Positions 51,070-59,485 of a stretch of 64,000 nt of DNA are shown here, one piece after another (the stretch's first letter is position 1; each line of letters opens with the position of its first letter). The position numbers were made by a program, and so were the translations under genes. The notes under the pieces are model-generated. The model did not search any database. It was given only the letters and a program-made list of their open reading frames with translations, and had not been told where the DNA came from. The stretch covers positions 1-64,000 of the forward strand of contig JBFWZA010000014.1 of assembly GCA_050185825.1 (NCBI GenBank), given 5' to 3'. The DNA comes from SZUA-309 sp050185825. GTDB taxonomy: Bacteria; Pseudomonadota; Gammaproteobacteria; Pseudomonadales; Azotimanducaceae.

Positions 51070-51091
51070 TCGGGTCAATTATTTGACCCGA
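51070..51091. promoter_or_regulatory. 9-4-9 palindrome, possible operator
   Basis: The arms TCGGGTCAA (51070-51078) and TTGACCCGA (51083-51091) are perfect reverse complements around TTAT. It lies 318 bases upstream of nrdA. There is no U tract on either side, so it looks like a protein-binding site rather than a terminator. The regulator is unknown. Confidence 0.45.
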
Positions 51092-51171
51092 TCAACTGAT
51101 TTCTCCGCCCCTCCGACGGCACGGCCTGAAGCGGCAGAAGCACTGCTTCTGGTGTCCCGCAGGTCCGCTGA

Positions 51172-51187
51172 CCGCAATATCTTGGGT
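51172..51187. promoter_or_regulatory. Second NrdR-box candidate
   Basis: CCGCAATATCTTGGGT matches about 12 of 16 consensus positions and 9 of the 10 core positions by eye. A poor partner (51140-51155) sits 32 bases away, the usual spacing of tandem NrdR boxes. It is 420 bases upstream of nrdA. Confidence 0.4.
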
Positions 51188-51255
51188 TTTCACGCCAAGA
51201 GCCGACAAGGTAAACCTAACCGGGAATCGTTGCAAGGAATTAGCTGTTCATACGC

Positions 51256-51264
51256 TGTGGATAA
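51256..51264 (-). promoter_or_regulatory. Perfect DnaA box
   Basis: TTATCCACA reads perfectly on the minus strand. DnaA binds upstream of nrdAB in E. coli and couples dNTP synthesis to replication initiation; the same role is plausible here. Only one perfect box is visible, so this is not an origin. Confidence 0.6.
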
Positions 51265-51419
51265 CTTGTGGGGAGGCGGTGAACGGGCTGTGGACGGTGC
51301 GATTAAAGGCTGACCGGTGCTCAGTCGGCTCCGTTTCCGGGCCGTAGCGGAGCGGTGCCGGAGCCGTGCCGGAGTGGTTCCGAAGCCCGAAAGTCACCGT
51401 TCTGGAGCGCAGGGAGCCA

Positions 51420-51435
51420 CCACTATATATTGTGG
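51420..51435. promoter_or_regulatory. Strong NrdR-box match just upstream of glpK
   Basis: CCACTATATATTGTGG matches 14 of 16 positions of the NrdR consensus, with all 10 core positions correct. It is 30 bases before the glpK ATG and 667 bases from nrdA. Its TATATT could also serve as a -10 for glpK, so NrdR binding might repress glpK, or it may be a distal element of nrdAB control. Confidence 0.55.
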
Positions 51436-51465
51436 TCTGCCCTAAGCCGCGATCTGGGAGCTCGG

Positions 51466-52944
51466 ATGACGCACATCATGGCCATCGACCAGGGAACGTC
51501 GAGCTCCCGAGTCATCATCTTCGATGGTCAGGGTCGCATGCTCTCGGCCGTGGCGCACGAGTTCGACATGTCGTTCCCGGCGGACGGCTGGGTGGAGCAG
51601 GAGCCGGAAGTGCTGTGGCGCACCAGCCTCGCCGCCGGCCGCGACGCGCTGGATGCCGCCGGCCTGGCGGGCAAGGACGTCGCCGCCATCGGCATCACCA
51701 ATCAGCGCGAAACCACCCTGGTGTGGGACCGCGACACAGGCCGCTGCCTGCATCCCGCCATCGTCTGGCAGGACCGGCGGACGGCCGACCGTTGCGCGGC
51801 GATGGTCGCCGACGGCCTGACCAGCGAGGTCGCCCGCACCACCGGTCTCGTCATCGATCCCTACTTTTCGGGCACCAAGCTCGCCTGGCTGCTGGATTCC
51901 CTGCCGGAGGCGAAGCGTCTGGCGGAGAAAGGTTCGCTGTGCTTCGGCACCGTCGACAGCTATCTGATCTGGCGGCTGACCAAGGGCGCGGCACACGTGA
52001 CGGACGCCACCAACGCCTCGCGCACCCTGCTCTTCGACATCCACCGGCAGGCCTGGGCACCCGCCCTGCTGGACTACCTCTCGGTGCCGGAGAGCGTGCT
52101 GCCGGAGGTGCGGGACAGCGCCGGCGAGTTCGGCGTGGCGGACCCGGAGTGGTTCGGCGCGCCGATCCCCATCCTCGGCGTGGCGGGCGACCAGCAGGCT
52201 GCGCTCATCGGCCAGGCCTGCGTCGAGCCGGGCATGGTCAAGAGCACCTACGGCACCGGCTGCTTCCTCATGACCAACACCGGAACGACTCCCGTCAGCT
52301 CCGGCCACAAGCTGCTCACCACCGTGGCCTACCGGCTGGACGGGCAGCCGACCTACGCCCTGGAAGGCAGCATCTTTTCCGCGGGCGTGGCGGTGAAGTG
52401 GCTGCGCGACCAGCTCGGACTGATCACCGAGGCGGCGGAAACGGAGGCGGCCGCCCGCCGTGTGAACGGCGATGCCCAGGGGGTCTACCTGGTGCCGGCG
52501 TTCACCGGGCTCGGCGCGCCGCACTGGGCACCGGCGGCCCGCGGGTTGTTCACCGGCATGACGCTGGACACCCGCCGGGATCACCTGATCACCGCGACGC
52601 TGGCGAGCGTCGCCTACCAGACCGCAGAGCTCATCGAGGCGATCACGGCGGATGGCGCCGCCGTGGGCCGGCTTCGCGTGGACGGCGGCATGGTGGTCAA
52701 CGACTGGCTCTGTCAGTTCCTCGCGGACGTGATCGAACGGCCCGTGGAGCGACCTGTGAACGTCGAAACCACGGCGCTGGGTGCGGCGGTGCTGGCCGCG
52801 CTCGGCGGCGGCACGCTGTCGGGAATCGGCGAGGCAGAGCGCATATGGGGGCTCGAACGGGAGTTCGCCCCCACCATGGACGACACCCGACGTGAGTACC
52901 TGCTAACCGGCTGGCGAAGGGCGGTGGCACGCTCGCTGCAGTGA
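51466..52944 (+). CDS. glpK: Glycerol kinase GlpK
   Basis: GlpK phosphorylates glycerol to sn-glycerol 3-phosphate in the cytoplasm. The 492-residue FGGY-family protein begins MAIDQGTSSSRVIIFD (ATP-binding loop) and contains GWVEQEPEVLW, ITNQRETT, VWQDRRT, YFSGTKLAWLL, YGTGCFLMTNTG and LRVDGGMVVNDWL, all GlpK hallmarks. ATG 51466 has GGGAG 5 bases upstream; an in-frame frame opening at 51355 would add an unsupported tail. No glpF, glpD or glpR is adjacent. Confidence 0.96.
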   Translation: MTHIMAIDQGTSSSRVIIFDGQGRMLSAVAHEFDMSFPADGWVEQEPEVLWRTSLAAGRDALDAAGLAGKDVAAIGITNQRETTLVWDRDTGRCLHPAIVWQDRRTADRCAAMVADGLTSEVARTTGLVIDPYFSGTKLAWLLDSLPEAKRLAEKGSLCFGTVDSYLIWRLTKGAAHVTDATNASRTLLFDIHRQAWAPALLDYLSVPESVLPEVRDSAGEFGVADPEWFGAPIPILGVAGDQQAALIGQACVEPGMVKSTYGTGCFLMTNTGTTPVSSGHKLLTTVAYRLDGQPTYALEGSIFSAGVAVKWLRDQLGLITEAAETEAAARRVNGDAQGVYLVPAFTGLGAPHWAPAARGLFTGMTLDTRRDHLITATLASVAYQTAELIEAITADGAAVGRLRVDGGMVVNDWLCQFLADVIERPVERPVNVETTALGAAVLAALGGGTLSGIGEAERIWGLEREFAPTMDDTRREYLLTGWRRAVARSLQ

Positions 52945-53048
52945 TCCCACCGGCTGCAGCGGCGTCACAAGTCGGTTACAACGCATCACCTGGCCAGGTT
53001 AAGCGACTACTAGAATAGCGGCTCCTGTCAGCGAACCCCGGAGCCCGA

Positions 53049-54125
53049 GTGTTGTTGTCGCTCGCCGACGTCGGCCTGAGCAGAACCCATCGCGTGCTGC
53101 TCGTCATCTGCGGATTGGCGATCTATGCATTGTTCTGTCTGGGTCTGGCCCGTTACGGCTACCTGGAGATCACCGGGCTCGGTTTTACCCTGCTGTTCGG
53201 CTCCTGGATCGGCGGCTTCCTGCTGCTGCTGTTCGCGGACGAGACCCACGGCCGCGTCGATCCCGGCACGCTCACCGTTTCCAAGGCACTCTGGCTGAAC
53301 CTCGGCGTGGTGATCACGGCCGCGCTGGTTCCCCACGTGCTGCGCCTGCTGCTGCTGGTGGTGCCCCTGCTCGGGCTCGTCTATGCGGCCCTCCATCTCG
53401 AACGGCACGCCACCCTTTCCGTCGCCGGCATCACCTGGGTGAGCTACGTCGTCAGCGCCGTGCTGCTCGTGCTGCTGCGCTCGGCGGACCCGGTCTTCGA
53501 AGGGCTCATAGCGGTTGCCTTCACCTGCATGCTCGGCGCCATGTCGGTCCTGGCTGCCGAGATCACCGCGCTGCGTGAGGCGTTCGATCGCCGGCGCGTG
53601 CGGCTCAACGAGGCCATGGAGCAGCTCGCCGAGCTCGCCATGCGCGACGAGCTCACGGGCTTGTACAACCGGCGCTACATCATGGACGTGCTGGCGCGGC
53701 AGAAAGCCCTGGCGGATCGCGGACACCTTTCCTTCACGTTGTGTTACTGCGACCTGGATCACTTCAAACGGATCAATGATCGCTATGGTCATCAGGTCGG
53801 CGATCAGGTGCTGAAGGACTTCGCCAGAATTGCGGAAGGCGTGGTGCGTTCCGTGGACTTCGTTGCCCGCCTGGGCGGGGAGGAGTTCCTGCTGGTGCTG
53901 GTCGGTGCCGACGAAGACACCGCCGTTCGTGTCGCCAGCAGGCTGTGTGAACGTACCCGCAGCCTTGCCGTGTTTCCGGAGGCACCCGACTACCGGCAGA
54001 CCGTTTCCGTCGGGGTGGCCAGCTTCCATCCGGGCGAGCGGGTGGAAGATGTGATCCAGCGCGCAGATCGGGCACTTTACGAGGCCAAGGCAAATGGACG
54101 TGACCGAATCGTGCGCGGTTCCTAG
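53049..54125 (+). CDS. Membrane-bound diguanylate cyclase
   Basis: This 358-residue protein has about six membrane segments in the first 180 residues (VLLVICGLAIYALFCLGLA and others) and a C-terminal GGDEF domain (DELTGLYNRRYI near 199). The active-site motif is GGEEF near 276 and an intact RSVD inhibitory site sits just before it, so it should make c-di-GMP from two GTP and be product-inhibited. The membrane domain has no family I can name. The GTG start is at 53049. Nine bases separate it from the PilZ/GGDEF/EAL gene, so the two c-di-GMP genes are probably co-transcribed. Confidence 0.93.
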   Translation: MLLSLADVGLSRTHRVLLVICGLAIYALFCLGLARYGYLEITGLGFTLLFGSWIGGFLLLLFADETHGRVDPGTLTVSKALWLNLGVVITAALVPHVLRLLLLVVPLLGLVYAALHLERHATLSVAGITWVSYVVSAVLLVLLRSADPVFEGLIAVAFTCMLGAMSVLAAEITALREAFDRRRVRLNEAMEQLAELAMRDELTGLYNRRYIMDVLARQKALADRGHLSFTLCYCDLDHFKRINDRYGHQVGDQVLKDFARIAEGVVRSVDFVARLGGEEFLLVLVGADEDTAVRVASRLCERTRSLAVFPEAPDYRQTVSVGVASFHPGERVEDVIQRADRALYEAKANGRDRIVRGS

Positions 54126-54134
54126 GAGGTTGAC

Positions 54135-57100
54135 GTGACGTCCCAGGCCATATCGGGTAATGTCCAGCCGAATTCGCAGACGGATACTGCAACTGTGAAC
54201 CGCCGAAAACATCCTCGGCAACCCATCTCCCTTTCCGCGCTCGTCCATCCCGATCAGGGCCGTTCCTGGCTGTGCACCATCCGGGATTTCTGTCAGGAAG
54301 GGATGCTGCTGACGGGCTCCGGCGGTTCACGGTCGCTGGTCGCCACGGGCGCCAGCGCAGAGCCGGGCGACGTCATCGCCCTGCACTTCTCCGTTGCGAC
54401 ACCGAACGGCCAGAGGCACTTCCGAACCCAGGCCACCATTGCCCGGCTCACCGACTCGGGTAACGGGGTCGGCGTGCGCTTTGCCACCGGCCTGCCGGAA
54501 GACGCCTTCACCTCGCTGATCGAGTTCGCCATCGCGTCCGGCATGCTGTCGCGCTCGGTCGCCGACTCCGGCAACGTGATCGAGGGCGAGTTCACGGACG
54601 CCAACGGCGCCTCCGCACGTGCCGCCGCAGGCGCACAGTCGGCAGCGTCGCCGCAGACACCGCAGGGAGAGATCCCGGAGCAGCTCCTGAAGGACCGGCG
54701 GATCAGCGAATCCGACGCCGGCGAGGTGCGGACCAAGCTGCGCCGGGTCACCCAGCGGGCACTGGACCGCATCTGCGGTCAGTTCTTCGGCATCGTCGAC
54801 AACGAGCTGCTGGTGAAGGCGCGGGATGCCGGCACCAACGCGGTGCAGATGATGTACTTCGAAGGTCTGGAGATCCTCGAGAAGAACCGGGATCGGATCC
54901 GCCACGACTTCATCGGCGAGGTGCTCAAGCAGATCGACCAGATCTCCGAGCTCGACGACGTGATGGAGCGCCGCCGGAAGCGCGAGACGGGCAACTCCAA
55001 GAAGCTCGAGCTCGTCGACACCGAGCAGTTCGAGGAGTGGCTGGCCGTCGCGGAGGTGATCTCCAAGGCGGAGAACCGCTACAACGAGCAGCTTCTCGAC
55101 CTGAGAGCGCAGCTCGGGCTGGTCGCCAAGCCCTGGACCCACAAGGACGTAATCCCGGTGGGGCCGAGCGTGGTCACCTGGTGCTTCGACGACGCGCTGA
55201 AGGAATTCGAGTTCCGCCGGGTGGTCAAGCAGGACGTCTACCGCTGCTTCGAGTCGGCCCTCATGCCCATGCTCGGCAACCTCTACGCGGCGCTGGCTCA
55301 GACCCTGGAGGAAAGCGGCGTCTTCCCGTCGGTGGAGGAGCTGCGTGAATCGCTGCAGCGGCTGTCCGTGCGCCGGACCCCATCCGGGGTGCGGGTGGAG
55401 CCGGACGCCTACAGGGAGATGGATTCGGCGGTCCGGGAAGCCACCATGGCGGCGGAAGGTATCAGCGCCGCCACACCGAGGGTGGACCACAACCCCTTCC
55501 TGCAGCCGAGCCGGGGAAGCCACGACCTGTACACGACGGCGCGCAGCCTGCTGTCGGTGAACCGCAAGAGCCGGGAGATGCTCGGCCAGAAGGCGGATGC
55601 CATCCTCGCCACGCCGGACACCCCGGCCGGCGACACGTTCGAGACCACGGACATCCTTGCTGCACTGTCCACCATCGAGCGCGAGCTGGGTGACGATGCA
55701 TCGCTCGCGGACGTCCGCGTTCGCCCGAGGCTGATCGAGCTCCTGCGTTCGAAGCATGGCGACAGGAAGCGGCTGAACGAGTCGGACTACGACACGCTGA
55801 ACGTGATGGAGTCCCTGGTGGACTCTCTGCAGCAGGACTCCTTCCTCACCGAAGGCATCCGCGAGTGGATCGCCAGGCTCGAGATCACGCTGAACAAGCT
55901 CGCCGCCCGCGATCCGGCTTTCCTGAGTCCCGACGAGAACGGCCCGCACAGCGCCGTACAGATGCTGAACCAGCTGGCCCGGCTCGGTAACCAGAAGGAT
56001 GTGCGCGAAGGCATCGATCGCGAGGTGGCGCGACGGGTCGACGAGCTCCTGAAGAAGGTCGTCAGCGAGTTCGACGAGAACCCGCTGGTCTTCTCGGAAG
56101 TGGTCGACGAGCTCAATCCACTCGTGGACAAGCAGACCCGGGCCTATCGGGGCAACATCGAACGCACCGTGCGGGCCAGCGAAGGTCAGCAGAAGCTGGC
56201 GAGGGCGCGGCGGGCCGTGCTGCACGAGATGGAGGACCGGCTGTCGGGCCGGGAAGTGCCGGAGCTCCTGCTCGAGCTGATGAATCCAGGCTGGCGCAAC
56301 CTGCTGGTACACACCCATCTGCGCAAGGGCGCCGACAGTCACGAGTTTCAGGACCAGGTGTCACTGGTCGACCAGCTCTGGGGCCAGCTCGACGGTTCCA
56401 TCAAGGAGGGCTCGGACGCCTACGTGGACCCGGACAAGCTGCTGAAGCGGGTCGTGAACGGGCTGAACAGCATCTCTTTCGACCCGAGCAAGCGCACACC
56501 GCTGATCATGGCGCTGTCATCCGCGCTGGTCGGCGACACCACCGGCAGGAAGGCCAAGGTCAAGTTCTCACCCGTGGAGCCGAGCGGCGTGGCAGATGCC
56601 CTCGGCCTCGAAGGTCTGCTCCCGGATGCGGAGCCCGCCATCGAGACCGACGACGAGGAGATCCGCAGCAGCTGGTCGAAGGCCGTGGAGCGTGCCCGCC
56701 GCATCCAGGTGGGCGAGTGGCTGGCCGCGGCGGATCCCCAGGGCCGGCCGCTGATTCTCACCGTCGCCTTCGTCGGCGACGAGGCTTCGTCCTTCGTGCT
56801 GGTGAACCGCAAGGGCATCAAGAACCGGGAGCTGCCGCTCCGGGAAATGGCCGACGGCCTGCACAAGGGTGAGATCACGCTGCTCGACGACTACGACCTG
56901 CCGCTGATGGAGCGGGCGTCGCAGCGGATGCTCGAGAACATGCACAACCAGCTCGCCTACCAGGCGAGCCACGACGACCTGACTCAGCTCATCAACCGCA
57001 AGGAGTTCGAGCGTCAGGTGGAGGCCGCCATCCAGCACGCCAAGGCGAAGGAGTCTCAGCACGCGCTCCTGTACCTGGATCTGGACCAGTTCAAGATCGT

Positions 57101-58262
57101 CAACAACACCAGCGGTCACACCGCCGGCGACGAAGCGCTGAAGATGATCGCCGACGAGCTGGTCAAGGCGCTCTCCAACCGCCCGGCGCAGATTGCGCGG
57201 CTTGGCGGCGACGAGTTCGGCATCCTGGTGGAGAACGTGGAAACTCACGAAGCCCGGGATCTGGCGGAAGACCTGCTGAACACGGTGCGGCGCGCCCGCT
57301 TCGACTGGGACGGCCGGATGTACAACCTGTCCGCGAGCATGGGGCTGGTGTTCGTCGACCAGACCATGGACACCGTGGACAACGTCATGCAGTTCGCCGA
57401 CGAGGCCTGCTACACGGCGAAGGATGCGGGCCGCAACCGGCTTCAGGAATACGAGCTCGGCGACGCCACCATGATGCGCCGGCATGGCGTCATGGAGTGG
57501 GTGACGCAGCTCGACAAGGCGCTGGAGGAAGACCGGCTGATCCTGAACTGTCAGCGCATCGAGCCCATCGTGCGCGGCGCCGCGCGTGCCGAGTCGCGCA
57601 CCGGAGAGCAGCACTACGAGATCCTGCTCACCATGATCGACGAGCTGGGCGACACCATGCCGCCGACGGACTTCATCATCGCCGCCGAGACCTACAACCG
57701 CATGACGGCCATCGACCGGTGGGTGATCGAGCGCGTGTTCCACTGGATGAGCATCAACCGCGACAAGCTCGATCATTTCGGCGGCTTCTCGATCAACGTC
57801 TCCGGTCATTCGATCAACGACGAGACCTTCCCCGACTTCGTGCTGGAGCAGTTCTCGAAGAGCCAGGCGCCCACGTCGAAGGTGTGTTTCGAGATCACGG
57901 AGACGGCGGCCATCGCCAACCTCGACAACGCCGTGGACTTCATGAACCGCATGAAGATCATCGGCTGTCAGTTTTCGCTGGACGATTTCGGGACGGGACT
58001 GTCGTCCTACTCCTACCTGAGAAACCTGCCGGTCGACTACGTGAAGATCGATGGAGTGTTCGTCCGCGACATCGCGAACAACCCGGGCGACTATGCGGTG
58101 GTGCGATCCATCAACGAGATCGGCCACTACATGGGCAAGAAGACCATCGCCGAGTACGTGGAGGACGAGGCGGTGCTCGAGCAGCTCCGCGAGATCGGCG
58201 TGGACTACGCCCAGGGTTACCAGATCGCGAAGCCGCTGCCGCTGGAGGACCTGCGGCTGTAG
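54135..58262 (+). CDS. PilZ-DUF1631-GGDEF-EAL c-di-GMP protein
   Basis: This 1375-residue cytoplasmic protein starts with a PilZ domain (residues about 22-140; RKHPR supplies RxxxR, and DFCQEG replaces the usual Ser by Cys). DUF1631 (about 190-880), a GGDEF domain (GGDEF near 1027, without the RxxD inhibitory site) and an EAL domain (about 1118-1370) follow. The EAL signature reads EIL, but DDFGTG, ITETAA, the Asn of SINVSG, KIDG and AEYVE are kept, so phosphodiesterase activity is likely. It may sense c-di-GMP with PilZ and then degrade it. It follows the diguanylate cyclase by 9 bases and overlaps nothing downstream. Confidence 0.93.
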   Translation: MTSQAISGNVQPNSQTDTATVNRRKHPRQPISLSALVHPDQGRSWLCTIRDFCQEGMLLTGSGGSRSLVATGASAEPGDVIALHFSVATPNGQRHFRTQATIARLTDSGNGVGVRFATGLPEDAFTSLIEFAIASGMLSRSVADSGNVIEGEFTDANGASARAAAGAQSAASPQTPQGEIPEQLLKDRRISESDAGEVRTKLRRVTQRALDRICGQFFGIVDNELLVKARDAGTNAVQMMYFEGLEILEKNRDRIRHDFIGEVLKQIDQISELDDVMERRRKRETGNSKKLELVDTEQFEEWLAVAEVISKAENRYNEQLLDLRAQLGLVAKPWTHKDVIPVGPSVVTWCFDDALKEFEFRRVVKQDVYRCFESALMPMLGNLYAALAQTLEESGVFPSVEELRESLQRLSVRRTPSGVRVEPDAYREMDSAVREATMAAEGISAATPRVDHNPFLQPSRGSHDLYTTARSLLSVNRKSREMLGQKADAILATPDTPAGDTFETTDILAALSTIERELGDDASLADVRVRPRLIELLRSKHGDRKRLNESDYDTLNVMESLVDSLQQDSFLTEGIREWIARLEITLNKLAARDPAFLSPDENGPHSAVQMLNQLARLGNQKDVREGIDREVARRVDELLKKVVSEFDENPLVFSEVVDELNPLVDKQTRAYRGNIERTVRASEGQQKLARARRAVLHEMEDRLSGREVPELLLELMNPGWRNLLVHTHLRKGADSHEFQDQVSLVDQLWGQLDGSIKEGSDAYVDPDKLLKRVVNGLNSISFDPSKRTPLIMALSSALVGDTTGRKAKVKFSPVEPSGVADALGLEGLLPDAEPAIETDDEEIRSSWSKAVERARRIQVGEWLAAADPQGRPLILTVAFVGDEASSFVLVNRKGIKNRELPLREMADGLHKGEITLLDDYDLPLMERASQRMLENMHNQLAYQASHDDLTQLINRKEFERQVEAAIQHAKAKESQHALLYLDLDQFKIVNNTSGHTAGDEALKMIADELVKALSNRPAQIARLGGDEFGILVENVETHEARDLAEDLLNTVRRARFDWDGRMYNLSASMGLVFVDQTMDTVDNVMQFADEACYTAKDAGRNRLQEYELGDATMMRRHGVMEWVTQLDKALEEDRLILNCQRIEPIVRGAARAESRTGEQHYEILLTMIDELGDTMPPTDFIIAAETYNRMTAIDRWVIERVFHWMSINRDKLDHFGGFSINVSGHSINDETFPDFVLEQFSKSQAPTSKVCFEITETAAIANLDNAVDFMNRMKIIGCQFSLDDFGTGLSSYSYLRNLPVDYVKIDGVFVRDIANNPGDYAVVRSINEIGHYMGKKTIAEYVEDEAVLEQLREIGVDYAQGYQIAKPLPLEDLRL

Positions 58263-58269
58263 GTGTGCC

Positions 58270-58479
58270 TCACTCGCGCTGCAGCAGCGTGGCGGCCAGC
58301 GGATCACCATTTCCGAGCAGAGACAGCACCGACCTGAGGTCGCGCTGAAGCTTCCGCTCGCTGGCGTCGTCTTCTGCCAGCCAGCCGATGCGGTAGGCGA
58401 GCAGCTTCGCTTCGAGGCTCGTACGCCGCCGCTTCAGCTTCCGGATGTCGGAACTGAACGCATTCTCCTGCACCTGCAT
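58270..58479 (-). CDS. Small protein of unknown function
   Basis: This 69-residue, highly charged, helical protein has a central KLKRRRTSLEAKLLAYRIGWL and a C-terminal RDLRSVLSLLGNGDPLAATLL. It has no signal peptide, membrane segment or known motif. ATG 58479 has GGAGAGG 7 bases upstream, which supports it as a gene; a TTG at 58497 is an alternative. It lies 104 bases downstream of argF on the same strand and converges with the EAL gene with 7 bases between stops. Confidence 0.6.
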   Translation of the reverse strand: MQVQENAFSSDIRKLKRRRTSLEAKLLAYRIGWLAEDDASERKLQRDLRSVLSLLGNGDPLAATLLQRE

Positions 58480-58583
58480 GGTCAGCCTCTCCGGCAATCG
58501 CGTTGAGGTGACTCTAGGGTCCGTGCGGCCACCGGGCCGGTTCCTGCAGGCCAGATGCGCCGCTCGCAGGGCCTTCAGGGGCG

Positions 58584-59474
58584 TCAGGTGAGGAGGAATT
58601 CCAGGAGCGCTTTCTGGCTGTGCAGGCGGTTTCCGGCTTCGTGAAACACGCAGGCGCGGGGATCGTCCAGCAGCGTGTGACTGATCTCCTCACCGCGGTG
58701 CGCGGGCAGGCAATGCATGAACAGGACGTCGTCGGCCGCCCCGTCGAGCAGCGACTCGTTCACCTGATAGTCGGCAAAGGCCGCCAGTCGCTTGGCCTTC
58801 TCCTTGTCGTGCCCCATGGAGGACCAGACGTCCGTCACCACCAGATCGGCCCCCCGGACCGCTTCCGCGGCGCTGTCCACCAGCTCGGCGTTGTTGGTCG
58901 ACTTCAGGATCTCCGGGTCCGGCCGGTAGCCTTCGGGTGTGGCGATCTTCAGATGGAAGCCCCACTGACGGGCGGCGTTGATATAGGAGTGGCACATGTT
59001 GTAGCCGTCGCCGACGAAGGCCACGGTGCGGCCCTCGATGGGTCCGCGCAGCTCCTCGAACGTCTGCACGTCGGCGAGGAGCTGGCAGGGGTGGTACCGC
59101 TCGCTCATGGCGTTGATGACCGGAATGGTGGCGGACGCCGCAAACCGTTCGAGCAGCGCCTGGGAGGCGGTGCGGATGATGACCGCGTCCACCATCTCGG
59201 AAAGCACGCGGGCCGTGTCCTCCACCGGCTCGCCGCGGCCGATCTGGCTGTCGCTGGGTGAGAGCACCACCGCGTGGCCGCCCAGCTGCCGGATGCCTAC
59301 CTCGAAAGCCACCCGCGTGCGGGTGGAGTTGAGCTGGAAGACGAGGACGGCGGATTTACCGGCCAGGGTCTTCGGCTGCTGTGCCATGCCGCGCAGCTCA
59401 GTGCCACGCCGGACGATGGATTTGAGCTCCTCCGGCGAGCAGTCGAGGAGGGTGATGAAATCGCGCTTGGCCAT
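58584..59474 (-). CDS. argF: Ornithine carbamoyltransferase ArgF
   Basis: ArgF makes citrulline from ornithine and carbamoyl phosphate in arginine synthesis. The 296-residue protein has the carbamoyl-phosphate site STRTR (residues about 50-54), the RYHPCQLLAD motif, DVWSSMG and the ornithine/catalytic HCLPAHRGEE. It begins 11 bases after argD, so the two arginine genes are an operon. The family often has FEKPSTRTR; here it is FQLNSTRTR, a small variation. Confidence 0.95.
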   Translation of the reverse strand: MAKRDFITLLDCSPEELKSIVRRGTELRGMAQQPKTLAGKSAVLVFQLNSTRTRVAFEVGIRQLGGHAVVLSPSDSQIGRGEPVEDTARVLSEMVDAVIIRTASQALLERFAASATIPVINAMSERYHPCQLLADVQTFEELRGPIEGRTVAFVGDGYNMCHSYINAARQWGFHLKIATPEGYRPDPEILKSTNNAELVDSAAEAVRGADLVVTDVWSSMGHDKEKAKRLAAFADYQVNESLLDGAADDVLFMHCLPAHRGEEISHTLLDDPRACVFHEAGNRLHSQKALLEFLLT

Positions 59475-59485
59475 GGGGTGGGGCT

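Larger units (their letters stand above)
50753..51465. other. nrdA-glpK divergent intergenic region (713 bases)
   Basis: This is the longest gene-free stretch in the window. No reading frame in it looks like a protein. It contains three NrdR-box-like sequences of different quality, one perfect DnaA 9-mer and one 9-4-9 palindrome (listed separately), and must hold the promoters of nrdAB (minus) and glpK (plus). I could not assign convincing -35/-10 pairs for nrdAB. Confidence 0.7.

Noticed and set aside
51256..51264. DnaA box as evidence for a replication origin
   Set aside because: Only one perfect box is visible, with no AT-rich unwinding region and no dnaA, gidA or rpmH nearby. Control of nrdAB is the simpler reading.
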